This document shows positions 23,885 through 32,671 of a DNA stretch of 64,000 nt, one piece after another. The DNA is from Thermoactinospora rubra. GTDB taxonomy: Bacteria > Actinomycetota > Actinomycetes > Streptosporangiales > Streptosporangiaceae. Location: the NCBI RefSeq assembly GCF_002093975.1, contig NZ_MSZZ01000011.1, positions 248,001-312,000 of the forward strand, read 5' to 3'. Numbering within the stretch: position 1 is the first letter of the stretch; each line of letters opens with the position of its first letter. A model generated the notes under the pieces. The model saw only the letters and a list, made by a program, of their open reading frames with translations. It was not told the DNA's origin and ran no database searches. The translations under genes were made by a program, and so were the position numbers.

Positions 23885-24817
23885 ATGACGAAGATGCTCG
23901 CCATCAGCCAGGACGTCCTCGGCGGCCCCGAGGTGCTCAAGACCGTGGAGATCGACCGCCCGGAGCCGGGCCCGACCGAGGTGCTCGTGCGGGTCCGCGC
24001 GGCCGGGGTGAACCCGACCGACTGGAAGCTCAGGCAGGTGGGCGGCTGGATCGGGCAGCCGCCGTTCGTGCTCGGCTGGGACGTCTCCGGGGTCGTGGAG
24101 GCGGCCGGCCCCGGCGCCGCGCTGTACAAGCCGGGCGACGAGGTGTACGGCATGCTGCGCTACCCCCGCGACCACGGCGCCTACGCCGAGTACGTGACCG
24201 CCCCCACCAGGACCTTCGCCCCCAAGCCCGCCACCCTCGACCACGTGCAGGCCGCCGCGCTGCCCCTGGCCGGGCTGACCGCCTGGCAGGCCGTCGTGGA
24301 CGTCGCCCGGGTGGAGCCCGGCCAGCGGGTGCTCGTCCACGCGGCCGCGGGAGGCGTGGGCCACCTCGCCGTGCAGATCGCCAAGGCCCGCGGCGCCTAC
24401 GTGATCGGCACGGCCAGCGCGCCCAAGCACGCCCAGGTGAAGGACCTGGGCGCCGACGAGCTGATCGACTACCGGGAGACCGACTTCGCCGAGGCGGTCG
24501 GCGGGGTCGACGCGGTGATCGACACCATCGGCGGGGACTACGGCCCGCGCTCGATGCGGGTGCTGCGCGACGGCGGCGTGCTGGTCTCGCTCGTGCTGTC
24601 GGACATCCATCCGGGCCTGCGTCCCGAGCGCGGCATCCGCACCGAGGCGATGCTGGTGGAGCCCGACTGGGGCGCGCTGAAGGAGATGGCGGCGCTGGCG
24701 GACGCGGGGCGGCTGCGCGTCCTCGTGGACGCCGTGTTCCCGCTGGCCGAGGCCGCCGAGGCGCACCGGCGCGGCGAGACCGGCCGCACCACGGGCAAGA
24801 TCGTGCTGACCGTGTGA
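23885..24817 (+). CDS. NADP-dependent quinone oxidoreductase-like protein (MDR family)
   Basis: 310 residues. A zinc-free medium-chain reductase: GroES-like N-terminus (VRVRAAGVNPTDWKLRQ; GWDVSGVVEAAGPG) and Rossmann motif HAAAGGVGHLAVQIA near residue 150. No catalytic Cys/His zinc set is visible, in keeping with QOR rather than alcohol dehydrogenase. It probably reduces quinones or enones using NADPH, perhaps for electrophile detoxification. Likely controlled by the adjacent GlxA-type regulator. Confidence 0.88.
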   Translation: MTKMLAISQDVLGGPEVLKTVEIDRPEPGPTEVLVRVRAAGVNPTDWKLRQVGGWIGQPPFVLGWDVSGVVEAAGPGAALYKPGDEVYGMLRYPRDHGAYAEYVTAPTRTFAPKPATLDHVQAAALPLAGLTAWQAVVDVARVEPGQRVLVHAAAGGVGHLAVQIAKARGAYVIGTASAPKHAQVKDLGADELIDYRETDFAEAVGGVDAVIDTIGGDYGPRSMRVLRDGGVLVSLVLSDIHPGLRPERGIRTEAMLVEPDWGALKEMAALADAGRLRVLVDAVFPLAEAAEAHRRGETGRTTGKIVLTV

Positions 24818-24833
24818 CGGTAGATTCACCCTC

Positions 24834-25538
24834 GTGGACTTCCAGCACTCCCCCGCCGTCTGGGCGGAGCACCCCACCCTGGCCGCGGGGACGGTCTTCG
24901 TGGTCGGCGTCGACGCCCGCGCCGACGTCGGCCAGCGGGTCGAGCGGTTCGCCGCCGTGGCGCGCGACCGCCTGGCCGGCGGCACGGAAAGCGACCTGCC
25001 CGAGATCCAGGCCTGGCGGCGGACCTTCACGCGGATGGGGCTCAAGCCCACCCAGTACCGGTGCGCCGCCGAGGCCCTGCTGCGGCGCTTCCGCAAGGAG
25101 GGCGCGCTGCCCCGCATCCACCCGCTGATCGACCTGTGCAACGCGGTCTCGCTGGCCTACGCGGTCCCCATCGCGGCCTTCGACGTGACGCGCGTCGACG
25201 GCGGCCTGGAGGTACGGCACGCCCGCGGCGACGAGGTGTACCTCACCTTCGCGGGCGAGACCGAGCATCCCGAGCCGGGCGAGGTGATCTTCGCGGACGC
25301 GGGCGGCCGGGCGCACGCGCGACGCTGGTCGAACCGGCAGAGCGGTCACTCGGCCGTCCGCGACTCGACGACCGAGGTGCTGATCGTCGCCGAGGCGCTG
25401 CACGAGACGGCCGCCGACGACGTGGCGGAGCTCACCGGCGTCCTGGTCGAGGAGCTGGGCCGCGCCTGGCCGGTCAAGCCCGACAGCGCCCTGCTGAGCG
25501 CGGCCTCCCCGCGTTTCTCCTACGAGGTGCGCCGGTAG
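24834..25538 (+). CDS. B3/B4 tRNA-binding-domain protein
   Basis: 234 residues from GTG 24834. Residues 60-215 match the B3/B4 fold found in the beta subunit of phenylalanyl-tRNA synthetase (WRRTFTRMGLKPTQYRCAAEALLRR; HPLIDLCNAVSLAYAVPIAAFD; WSNRQSGHSAVRDSTTEVLIVAE). Free-standing versions are thought to edit mischarged aminoacyl-tRNA or bind nucleic acid; the role here is unproven. Its 3' end overlaps the desD stop by 19 bases on the opposite strand. Confidence 0.85.
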   Translation: MDFQHSPAVWAEHPTLAAGTVFVVGVDARADVGQRVERFAAVARDRLAGGTESDLPEIQAWRRTFTRMGLKPTQYRCAAEALLRRFRKEGALPRIHPLIDLCNAVSLAYAVPIAAFDVTRVDGGLEVRHARGDEVYLTFAGETEHPEPGEVIFADAGGRAHARRWSNRQSGHSAVRDSTTEVLIVAEALHETAADDVAELTGVLVEELGRAWPVKPDSALLSAASPRFSYEVRR

Positions 25539-27262
25539 GGGGCTATCGGGTTGCGCAGCGTGCCGACGAGCTGCAGCGCGCCCGCCGGGTCGGCCAGGTC
25601 CACCATCTGCTGGTTGTCGCGCAGCTGGAGCCGGTTGAGGCAGGACAGCGCGAACTCCTCGGCGAACATGTCATGCCGCCGGAACCTGTCGGCCAGGTGC
25701 GGGACCGAGTCCTGGTAGTCGGCCACGCAGCGGGCCACCGTACGCCAGAACTCCTCCTCCCCCAGCACCCCGTCGCTCACCAGGGCGGCGCTGAGGTGCC
25801 GCAGGAAGCAGTCGAACACGTCGGTGAAGATCGACAGGATCTTCAGCTCCTCGGGCACCTTCGCCCTGATGCGCTCCACCTGCGGCGGCAGCGGCAGGTC
25901 GGGGTCCATCACCACGATCTCCTCGGCGATGTCCTTGAAGATCGCCCGCTCCACCACGCAGCCGTCGAGCACGAGGATGACGTTCTCGCCGTGCGGCATG
26001 AACGCCAGCTCGTAGGCGTAGAAGCAGTGCAGCAGCGGGCGCAGGTAGGCCTCCAGGTAGCGGCGCAGCCACTCCTCGGGCCGCAGCCCGGAGCCCCTGA
26101 CGAGCTCGGCGGCCAGGCCCGGGTGGAGCAGCGAGGCCATGGTGGCCAGCCGCCTGCCCGGCTCCAGGCCCGGCACCGGGCTCTCCCGCCACAGCGCGGC
26201 CAGCATCTTGCGGTAGGGCGAGTAGCGGTCGGTGGCGGCCTCGTACTGCCGGTGCCGGTAGCCCACGGCGGCCCGCTCCCTGATGATCGTCAGGCCCGTG
26301 TCCTTCAGCACCTCGTCCCCGGCGACGAGCGCGGCCAGCCAGTCGTTGATGGCCGGGGTCGCCTCCATGTAGGCGGCCGACAGGCCCCGCATGAAGCCCA
26401 TGTTGAGCACCGACAGGGCCGTCTTGACGTAGTGCTTGGCCGGGTCGGTGGCGTTGAAGAAGGTGCGGATGGACTGCTGGGGCAGGTAGTCGTCGTCGCC
26501 TTCGCCGAGGCAGACCAGGCGGCGGGTGGCCAGCTCGCCCGCGAAGGTGACCGCGAGCTTGTTCCACCACTGCCAGGGATGGACCGGGATGAGCACGTAG
26601 TCGGCCAGGTCCAGGCCGAGGCCGGTCATGACGCCCGCGAACCGGCCCAGCGCCCGCTCGCCCAGCTCGAAGCGGATCAGCTCCTCGTAGGAGGTGTCGG
26701 CGGAGCAGGTGAACTGCGCGTGGTCGCGGTGGGCCGCCACCCAGATCAGCCGCACCGGGCGGCCGGCCTCGGGGGCGTAGGCGTGGTACTCGTGGATGCC
26801 GAAGCCGAGCCGCCCGTTGTTGGCCACGAAGCACGGGTGCCCCTCGGTCATCCCGCTCTCCAGGGCCTGGAAGTCGTCGGTGGCGGCGACCGGCGGCCTG
26901 GTGAGCTTGTAGGCGGTCCCGGCCAGGGTGGAGCCGATCTCCTCCAGGTACACCGGCAGCACCCGGTCGCTCAGCCCCAGCGCCTCCCGCAGCTCCAGCA
27001 CCAGCTCCACGGCGTCCAGCGGCCCGTCAGGGTGGCGGGTGAGGCTGTCGGCGTCGATGTGCCAGTGGTCCAGGGCCATGCGGCGGGCGGCGAAGCGGTA
27101 CTCCACGCCGGCGCCGCGTACGGCGTAGCAGCCCGGCCCGACGGGCTCGGGCGTGATGAGCCGCTCGTGGGCGAACTCGGCCAGCGCCTTGCGGACCAGG
27201 CGCCGGTTGGCCACGGCCCAGGCCTCGGGGTTGAGGTGGCGGACGGCCTCGCAGGGGTTCAC
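25520..27262 (-). CDS. desD: Desferrioxamine synthetase, IucA/IucC family (DesD-like)
   Basis: 580 residues from GTG 27262, which overlaps the desC stop. NIS synthetase landmarks: GHPCFVANNGRLGF (ATP-binding region, about residue 145), VLIPVHPWQWW near 230 and the FerC-like C-terminal region HGENVILVLDGCVVERAIFKD. The enzyme adenylates and condenses N-hydroxy-N-succinylcadaverine units into desferrioxamine. Last gene of desABCD; the order and overlaps match Streptomyces des operons. Confidence 0.93.
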   Translation of the reverse strand: MNPCEAVRHLNPEAWAVANRRLVRKALAEFAHERLITPEPVGPGCYAVRGAGVEYRFAARRMALDHWHIDADSLTRHPDGPLDAVELVLELREALGLSDRVLPVYLEEIGSTLAGTAYKLTRPPVAATDDFQALESGMTEGHPCFVANNGRLGFGIHEYHAYAPEAGRPVRLIWVAAHRDHAQFTCSADTSYEELIRFELGERALGRFAGVMTGLGLDLADYVLIPVHPWQWWNKLAVTFAGELATRRLVCLGEGDDDYLPQQSIRTFFNATDPAKHYVKTALSVLNMGFMRGLSAAYMEATPAINDWLAALVAGDEVLKDTGLTIIRERAAVGYRHRQYEAATDRYSPYRKMLAALWRESPVPGLEPGRRLATMASLLHPGLAAELVRGSGLRPEEWLRRYLEAYLRPLLHCFYAYELAFMPHGENVILVLDGCVVERAIFKDIAEEIVVMDPDLPLPPQVERIRAKVPEELKILSIFTDVFDCFLRHLSAALVSDGVLGEEEFWRTVARCVADYQDSVPHLADRFRRHDMFAEEFALSCLNRLQLRDNQQMVDLADPAGALQLVGTLRNPIAPYRRTS

Positions 27263-27783
27263 GCCGTCACCCCCTGGCGGAAGCTCTCGCGGGTGCAGAC
27301 GCTCAGCAGGGCCTGCTTCTCGGGCTTGGCGACGACGCCGACGACCTCGAAGCCGACGGCCGCGTTCAGCGCCTGCACGGCCTCGTTGCGCACGTCCGGC
27401 TCGACCACCACGCGGCGCACGGCCGGGTCGGAGAACAGCCACTCGACGATCCAGCCGATCACGGCGCGGGTGAAGCCGTGGATCGGCCGGTCGGTGGGCG
27501 CGCACAGGAAGTGCATGCCCACGTCGCCCTCCTCGTGCTCGTAGAGCCCGTTGAGCTCGACGTGGGCGGGGTCGTAGCGCTCCACGAGGAAGGCGGGCAC
27601 GCCGTCGGCCAGCCCGATGAAGGCGTCGTGGTGCGGGTGCGCGGCGATCTGCCGGTAGACCTCGCGCACCCGGGCCACGTCGGCGTCCTGCATCATCCAG
27701 AACACGGCCTTGGGGTGCGTCACCCAGCCGTGCAGCAGCTCGGCGTCCGCGTCGGGGTCCAGCGGGCGCAGGGAGAATCTCAT
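27259..27783 (-). CDS. desC: N-hydroxycadaverine acyltransferase (DesC-like, GNAT/IucB fold)
   Basis: 174 residues. RPLDPDADAELLHGWVTHPKAVFWMM is the IucB/RhbD-type lead-in, with HFLCAPTDRPIHGFTRAVIGWIVEWLF and VVEPDVRNEAVQALNAAVGF as the acyl-CoA-binding core. It transfers a succinyl or acetyl group to N-hydroxycadaverine. ATG 27783 overlaps the desB stop by four bases, and its stop overlaps the desD start. Confidence 0.92.
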   Translation of the reverse strand: MRFSLRPLDPDADAELLHGWVTHPKAVFWMMQDADVARVREVYRQIAAHPHHDAFIGLADGVPAFLVERYDPAHVELNGLYEHEEGDVGMHFLCAPTDRPIHGFTRAVIGWIVEWLFSDPAVRRVVVEPDVRNEAVQALNAAVGFEVVGVVAKPEKQALLSVCTRESFRQGVTA

Positions 27784-29033
27784 GCGGGTGCTCCGAACTC
27801 CTGGAAGGCGATGCTCTTCTCGATCGGGTAGTGCTCGCGGCCCAGCAGCTCGCGGATGATCCACGAGTTGCGGTAGGGGCCCATGCCGAGGTCCGGCGAG
27901 GTGATGCTGTGGGTGTGGGTGCCGCCGTTCTGCAGGAAGATCTCCCGGCCGGTGACGTCGATGCTGTAGTTGCGGGCGACGGCGTAGCGGCCGCGCGAGT
28001 CCCAGCGGATGCGGTCGCGCACCGGCTCCAGGAAGGCCGGCACCTCGTGCCGGTAGCCGGTGGCCAGCACCAGGCCGTCGGTGCGCAGCGTGAAGTCCCG
28101 TTCCTGCTCGACGTGGCGGAACGTCAGCGTGTAGCCGCCGTCATAGGCGGCGCCGGTCAGCTCGGCGTTGGTGATGAGCCTGGTCGGTACGGCTCCCGCC
28201 GCGCTCTTGGTGTAGAGCAGGTCGAAGATGGCGTTGATCAGGTCGGTGTCGATGCCCTTGAACAGGCCCTTCTGCTCGGCCTCCAGCCGGTAGCGGGTGT
28301 TCTCGGGCAGGGCGTGGAAGTAGTCCACGTAGTCGGGCGAGGTCATCTCCAGCGTGAGCTTGGTGTACTCCAGCGGGAAGAACCGCGGCGACCTGGTGAC
28401 CCACGTCAGGCGGTAGCCCCGGGTGTCGATGTCGGACAGCAGGTCGTAGTAGATCTCCGCGGCGCTCTGGCCGCTGCCGACGACCGTGATGCTCTCCTTG
28501 TCCTGGAGCGCGGCCTTGCCGTACAGGTAGCCGGAGCTGTGCAGGAAGTCGCCGCCGAGGTCCCGGCAGGCGGGCGGCAGGTACGGCGCGGCGCCGGTGC
28601 CCACCACCAGCCGCCGCGTCCGGTACTCGGCCGTGGCGGTGCGGACGGTGTAGCGGTCACCGTCGTGGGTGACCTCCAGCACCTCCTGGCCGAAGCGGAG
28701 GCTGGAGAGCCTGGAGGCGGCCCACCTGCAGTAGGCGTCGTACTCCCGGCGCAGCGGGTAGAAGCTCTCGCGGATGTAGAAGGGGTAGAGTCGGCCGGTC
28801 TCCTTCAGGTAGTTGAGGAAGGAGTACGGCGAGGTCGGGTCGGCGAGGGTGACCAGGTCGGCCAGGAACGGCGTCTGCAGGGTGACCGACTCCAGCAGCA
28901 TGCCGGGATGCCAGTCGACGGCCTGGCGGCGCTCCAGGAACAGCCCGTCCAGCTCCTCGATCGGCTCGGTCAGGCAGGCCAGGCCGAGGTTGAAGGGGCC
29001 GAGCCCGACGGCGACGAAGTCATACTCGGACAA
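27780..29033 (-). CDS. desB: Cadaverine/lysine N-monooxygenase (DesB-like)
   Basis: FAD site DFVAVGLGPFNLGLACL, NADPH site VVGSGQSAAEIYYDLL and the ATGYRHEVP motif identify a SidA/IucD-type N-hydroxylase. I prefer TTG 29033 as start (417 residues) because GGAGG lies five bases upstream; a TTG at 29045 would give 421 residues. It overlaps the end of desA by 14 bases, which implies coupled translation. It N-hydroxylates cadaverine using FAD, NADPH and oxygen. Confidence 0.92.
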   Translation of the reverse strand: MSEYDFVAVGLGPFNLGLACLTEPIEELDGLFLERRQAVDWHPGMLLESVTLQTPFLADLVTLADPTSPYSFLNYLKETGRLYPFYIRESFYPLRREYDAYCRWAASRLSSLRFGQEVLEVTHDGDRYTVRTATAEYRTRRLVVGTGAAPYLPPACRDLGGDFLHSSGYLYGKAALQDKESITVVGSGQSAAEIYYDLLSDIDTRGYRLTWVTRSPRFFPLEYTKLTLEMTSPDYVDYFHALPENTRYRLEAEQKGLFKGIDTDLINAIFDLLYTKSAAGAVPTRLITNAELTGAAYDGGYTLTFRHVEQERDFTLRTDGLVLATGYRHEVPAFLEPVRDRIRWDSRGRYAVARNYSIDVTGREIFLQNGGTHTHSITSPDLGMGPYRNSWIIRELLGREHYPIEKSIAFQEFGAPA

Positions 29034-30495
29034 CTGTGCCTCCAACGGCGTCTCCCACGAACTCCGTGGCGAACCGGTCGATCAGGTCGAGGACCTCGGC
29101 GACGTCTTCGAGCGTGGTCTCGGGGTTGAGGATCGTGAACTTCAGGTACTGCCGACCGTCGACCTTGGTCCCGGCGACCATGGCCCGGCCGGAGGCGCCC
29201 AGGGCCTGGCGGGCGTGCCGGTTGGCCCTGTCGATGAGGTCCGGGTCGGTGAGGTCGGGGTCGGCAAGGTCGGGGTCGGCGGGGAGCCAGCGGAACACCA
29301 CGGTGCTCAGCTGCGACCGGGCCGCGACCTCGAAGCGGGGGTCGCCGGCCAGCAGCTCCCAGACGCGCCCGGCCAGGTCCACCACCTCGTCGAACAGCTC
29401 GCCGATCGCCTCGGCGCCCATGACGCGCAGGGTCAGCCACAGCTTGAGCGCGTCGAAGCGCCGGGTGGTCTGCAGGCTCTTGTCGACCTGGTTGGGGACG
29501 CGGGCGGTGGCGGGGTTGAGGTAGTCGGCGTGGTAGGTGGCGTGCCGCAGGCAGGCGCCGTCGCGCACGATCACGGCGCTGGAGCTGACGGGCTGGAAGA
29601 AGGACTTGTGGAAGTCGACGGTGACCGAGTCGGCGCGCTCGATGCCGTCGAGCAGGTGCCGCCGGGTCGGGGAGACCAGCAGGCCGCAGCCGTAGGCGGC
29701 GTCCACGTGCAGCCACGCCCCGGTGACGGCGCACACGTCGGCGATCTCGGGCAGCGGGTCGATGGAGCCGAAGTCGGTCGTGCCGGCCGTCGCCACCACG
29801 GCCATGACGACCTCGTCCTCGCGCCAGCACCGCTCGATCTCCCAGGCCAGCGCGTCGGGCCGCATGCGGCGGTCCCGGTCGGCGGGCACGGCCACGACGG
29901 CGCCGGGGTCCAGGCCCAGCAGCTTGGCGGATTTCTGGACGCTGAAGTGGGCGGCCTCGGAGGCCAGCACGCGCAGCCTGCCCGGCTCGGCGGCGCGGGC
30001 CTCCTCGCGGGCCAGCAGCAGGGCCTGGAGGTTGGACTGGGTGCCGCCGCTGGTGAAGACGCCGTCGGCGGCCGGGCCCAGGCCGAGGCGGGCGGCGGTC
30101 CACTCGATGAGCCGGCGCTCGATGAGGGTGGCGCCGGCGCTCTGGTCCCAGGTGTCCAGGGAGGAGTTCACCGCCGTCAGGATCGCCTCGCCCAGCAGGG
30201 CGGGGATCACCACGGGGCAGTTGAGGTGGGCCAGGTAGCGGGGGTGGTGGAAGTAGACGGCGTCCCGCAGGTACACCTCCTCCAGCTCATCCAGGGCGGC
30301 CCGCGGGTCGCGCAGCGGGCGGTCGAGGTCGATCCGGGCGATCTCCGTGGCCAGCCGGTCGGGGGCGATCCCGGTGAAGGGGCCCCTGACCCGGGCGATC
30401 CGGTCGGCCACCCGGCCGATTCCCTCGGTCAGGCAGTCGCGGTAGCTGTCCACCGTGCGGTCGTTGAACAGGTACGGCCTTGCGGCAGAAGGCAT
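29020..30495 (-). CDS. desA: Lysine decarboxylase, PLP-dependent group II (DesA-like)
   Basis: 491 residues. A PLP fold-type I decarboxylase with FTSGGTQSNLQALLLARE, the HVDAAYGCGLL aspartate strand and TVDFHKSFFQP, where Lys (about residue 297) forms the Schiff base. It converts L-lysine to cadaverine, the first step of desferrioxamine synthesis. Residues 400-415 contain a short LADPDLTDPDLIDR repeat not expected to be catalytic. First gene of the operon, about 37 bases after a -10 element overlapped by an iron box. Confidence 0.93.
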   Translation of the reverse strand: MPSAARPYLFNDRTVDSYRDCLTEGIGRVADRIARVRGPFTGIAPDRLATEIARIDLDRPLRDPRAALDELEEVYLRDAVYFHHPRYLAHLNCPVVIPALLGEAILTAVNSSLDTWDQSAGATLIERRLIEWTAARLGLGPAADGVFTSGGTQSNLQALLLAREEARAAEPGRLRVLASEAAHFSVQKSAKLLGLDPGAVVAVPADRDRRMRPDALAWEIERCWREDEVVMAVVATAGTTDFGSIDPLPEIADVCAVTGAWLHVDAAYGCGLLVSPTRRHLLDGIERADSVTVDFHKSFFQPVSSSAVIVRDGACLRHATYHADYLNPATARVPNQVDKSLQTTRRFDALKLWLTLRVMGAEAIGELFDEVVDLAGRVWELLAGDPRFEVAARSQLSTVVFRWLPADPDLADPDLTDPDLIDRANRHARQALGASGRAMVAGTKVDGRQYLKFTILNPETTLEDVAEVLDLIDRFATEFVGDAVGGTVVRV

Positions 30496-30519
30496 GCTCG
30501 TCCTCGGCAGTCTCGGTAG

Positions 30520-30571
30520 TTAGGCGAGCCTAACCTAATATTGACGGTCATTTGAGGCAAGCCTTACCTAA
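30520..30571 (-). promoter_or_regulatory. des operon promoter with two iron boxes (DmdR/IdeR-type)
   Basis: Iron box 1, TTAGGCGAGCCTAACCTAA (30520-30538), closely matches the TTAGGTTAGGCTAACCTAA consensus. Iron box 2 is 30553-30571 (TGAGGCAAGCCTTACCTAA). On the minus strand TTGCCT (30560-30555), a 17-base spacer and TAGGTT (30537-30532) form a promoter. Box 1 covers the -10 and box 2 the -35, so iron-loaded repressor should shut it off completely. Confidence 0.88.
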
Positions 30572-30944
30572 CTATGATGATTCTGGCCTGGCGCACCGCT
30601 ATGGCGACGAGCAGGGCGATCGCCACCACATCGAACGCCACGCCGGTGATCGCGCGAGACGCGCCGCCGAGCGCGAGGACCAGGGCGAGGAAGGTCCCCT
30701 TGGTGGCGATCGCCGTCACGGCGACCGGGATCCGCACCCAGGGCCGGAAGGCGGCCCACACGATCGCGGCGCCCAGGGCCGCCTGCAGGACGCCGCGATG
30801 CTGGAGCAGCGCCAGCGTCATGGGGTCGCCGGGCACGGCCAGCCGGTAGGCCGACAGGCCGGCCTCGGCGGAGACGAGCGCGACGGCGGGCGTGGCCGTC
30901 ACGAGGCCGATCAGAACCAGGGTCCAGCGGACGACGTTCTCCAT
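30564..30944 (-). CDS. Small four-helix membrane protein
   Basis: 126 residues with four hydrophobic segments (about 5-25, 50-66, 72-92, 98-118). No recognised motif. Starts at ATG 30944, divergent from the MarR gene with 78 bases between them holding three palindromes, so it is probably the MarR target. Its 3' end runs into the second iron box of the des promoter. Function unknown. Confidence 0.7.
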   Translation of the reverse strand: MENVVRWTLVLIGLVTATPAVALVSAEAGLSAYRLAVPGDPMTLALLQHRGVLQAALGAAIVWAAFRPWVRIPVAVTAIATKGTFLALVLALGGASRAITGVAFDVVAIALLVAIAVRQARIIIVR

Positions 30945-30956
30945 TGCGCAGCCCTT

Positions 30957-30991
30957 CTGATAATCAGTAATACTGAATATCAGCTTAGCTG
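30957..30991. promoter_or_regulatory. Three adjacent 11-bp palindromes between the MarR gene and its neighbour
   Basis: CTGATAATCAG (30957-30967), CTGAATATCAG (30973-30983) and CAGCTTAGCTG (30981-30991). The first two are 16 bases apart centre to centre and share CTGA-N3-TCAG. They lie between two divergent starts, as expected for autoregulatory MarR operators. Confidence 0.6.
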
Positions 30992-31022
30992 ATGGAGCTT
31001 CCGGGAGCCTACAGTTGGACGC

Positions 31023-31466
31023 ATGCGCGCACAGGCGGATCGCATCTCCGACCACACCGGCTACCGGCTGGTCAAGGTGGGTCACGTGGCGGCGGCGGCC
31101 TTCGACGAGGCGCTGGCGCCGCTCGGCATGCGTCCCCGGCACGTGATGGTGCTGGAGGCCATCCGCGGCGGCACGCTGTCCCAGCAGGACCTGTGCCAGC
31201 TGACCGGCATGGACCGCACGACGATGGTGGCGGTGGTCGACGAGCTCGAACGGCTCGGCTACGCCCACCGCGAGCGCAGCGCCGCCGACCGCCGCAAGCA
31301 CGTCGTCAAGCCGACCGCGGCGGGCGAGTCGGCGTTCGAGGAGGCCGCCCGCGCGCTGCTGGCGGCCGAGGAGGCGCTGCTCGGCCCGCTGTCGGCGGCC
31401 GAGCGGGACAGCCTCGGCGGGCTCGTCGCCAAGCTCTTCGAGGCCGCCGCCCGTCGCCCCGGCTGA
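31023..31466 (+). CDS. MarR-family transcriptional regulator
   Basis: 147 residues. The winged-helix core (LSQQDLCQLTGMDRTTMVAVVDELERLGYAHRER with wing SAADRRKHVVKPT) matches the MarR consensus, flanked by dimerisation helices. It probably represses the divergent membrane-protein gene and itself through the palindromes at 30957-30991. The effector is unknown. Confidence 0.92.
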   Translation: MRAQADRISDHTGYRLVKVGHVAAAAFDEALAPLGMRPRHVMVLEAIRGGTLSQQDLCQLTGMDRTTMVAVVDELERLGYAHRERSAADRRKHVVKPTAAGESAFEEAARALLAAEEALLGPLSAAERDSLGGLVAKLFEAAARRPG

Positions 31467-31470
31467 GGCA

Positions 31471-31560
31471 CCCCGGCGGCCGTCCCGGCCCGCGATGGCC
31501 CCGCCCCGCGACGCCCCCGGCGGCCATCCCGGGCCCGCGACTCCCCGGCGGCCCGATTCC
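31471..31560 (+). repeat. GC-rich direct repeats after the MarR gene
   Basis: A 25-26-base block beginning CCCCGGCGGCC occurs at 31471-31495 and 31515-31540, followed by a third partial copy from 31543. The blocks contain self-complementary GGCC/CCCGGG stretches that may fold, possibly ending transcription. Confidence 0.5.
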
Positions 31561-31648
31561 CGGCTTCCCCTCCGGAGGAACCCCGGCACGGCGATGATCG
31601 TTCCATGTGCCGGTGCGCCCCGGGCGCACCCGACTCAAGGGAGGAACG

Positions 31649-32596
31649 ATGGTCTTCAAACGCATGCTGGGCGCCTTCGGCGTCGGCGGCCCCTCGGTGG
31701 ACACCGTGCTCGCCGTACCGGTCGCCCACCCAGGCGGGACGCTGACCGGCGAGGTCAGGCTCAAGGGCGGCGACTTCGACGCCGAGATCGAGCACATCAC
31801 GCTCGGGCTGGTGGCCCGCGTGGAGCTCGAGTACGGCGACGGCGAGGCCGACGGGCTGGGCGAGTTCTTCCGCGCCCAGGTCTGCGGGCCGCTGACGCTG
31901 CGCAAGGGAGAGGAGCGGGCGGTCGGCTTCCACGTCGAGCTGCCGTGGGAGACGCCGGTCAGCCGGGTCGAGGGGCGGCACCTGCCCGGCATGGCCGTGG
32001 GCGTGCGGACCGAGGTGGCCATCGCCAAGGCCGTCGACAAGGGCGACCTGGACCCGCTCGCCGTCGAGCCGCTGCCCTCGCAGGCCCAGGTGCTGCGCGG
32101 CCTGGCCCAGCTCGGCTACCACCTCAAGGCGGCCGACCTGGAGGCGGGGCACATCCGGGGCGCGCGCCAGGAGCTGCCGTTCTACCAGGAGATCGAGTTC
32201 TACCCGCCCGCCCAGCACGCGGGCCGCGTCAACGAGATCGAGCTGACCTTCCTCGCGAGCCCCGCGGGCCTCCAGGTCGTGCTGGAGGCCGACAAGCGCA
32301 GCGGCCGGTACGGCGACGCCGTCGGCCGGTGGCAGGTGACCCACGAGCAGGCCCTCGGCATCGACTGGGCCGCCGAGATCGACCGCTGGGTCACGGGCCT
32401 GAGCGAGTACGGCCACGCCGCCGAGCCGTACCACGCCGAGCCGTACGAGCACCACGGCGGGCACCACGGCGGGCACGGCCTGGGCGGGCTCGCGGCGGCG
32501 GGCGCGGCCGGGATGGTCGGCGGCTTCCTGGCGGCCGAGGCGGTCGAGGAGGTCTTCGAGGACGCCTTCGAGGGTGACTCCGGCGGCGACTGGTAG
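31649..32596 (+). CDS. Spo0M-family (arrestin-fold) sporulation-control protein
   Basis: 315 residues from ATG 31649. Residues 1-240 follow the SpoOM pattern: MVFKRMLGAFGVGGPSVDTVL, PGGTLTGEVRLKGGDFDAEIEHI, EERAVGFHVELPWETPVS and ELPFYQEIEFYPP. The C-terminus has a His-rich tract (EHHGGHHGGHG) and then a Gly/Ala-rich hydrophobic stretch, perhaps for membrane association. Spo0M affects sporulation and cell-cycle timing in Bacillus; its actinobacterial role is unclear. Confidence 0.88.
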   Translation: MVFKRMLGAFGVGGPSVDTVLAVPVAHPGGTLTGEVRLKGGDFDAEIEHITLGLVARVELEYGDGEADGLGEFFRAQVCGPLTLRKGEERAVGFHVELPWETPVSRVEGRHLPGMAVGVRTEVAIAKAVDKGDLDPLAVEPLPSQAQVLRGLAQLGYHLKAADLEAGHIRGARQELPFYQEIEFYPPAQHAGRVNEIELTFLASPAGLQVVLEADKRSGRYGDAVGRWQVTHEQALGIDWAAEIDRWVTGLSEYGHAAEPYHAEPYEHHGGHHGGHGLGGLAAAGAAGMVGGFLAAEAVEEVFEDAFEGDSGGDW

Positions 32597-32671
32597 GGAG
32601 TGGATCAAGCGGCAAGGGGGCTTCTGGGATGATCTTTGCGATCTGTCCCCTCACCTTCGGGAGCGGCCCCC

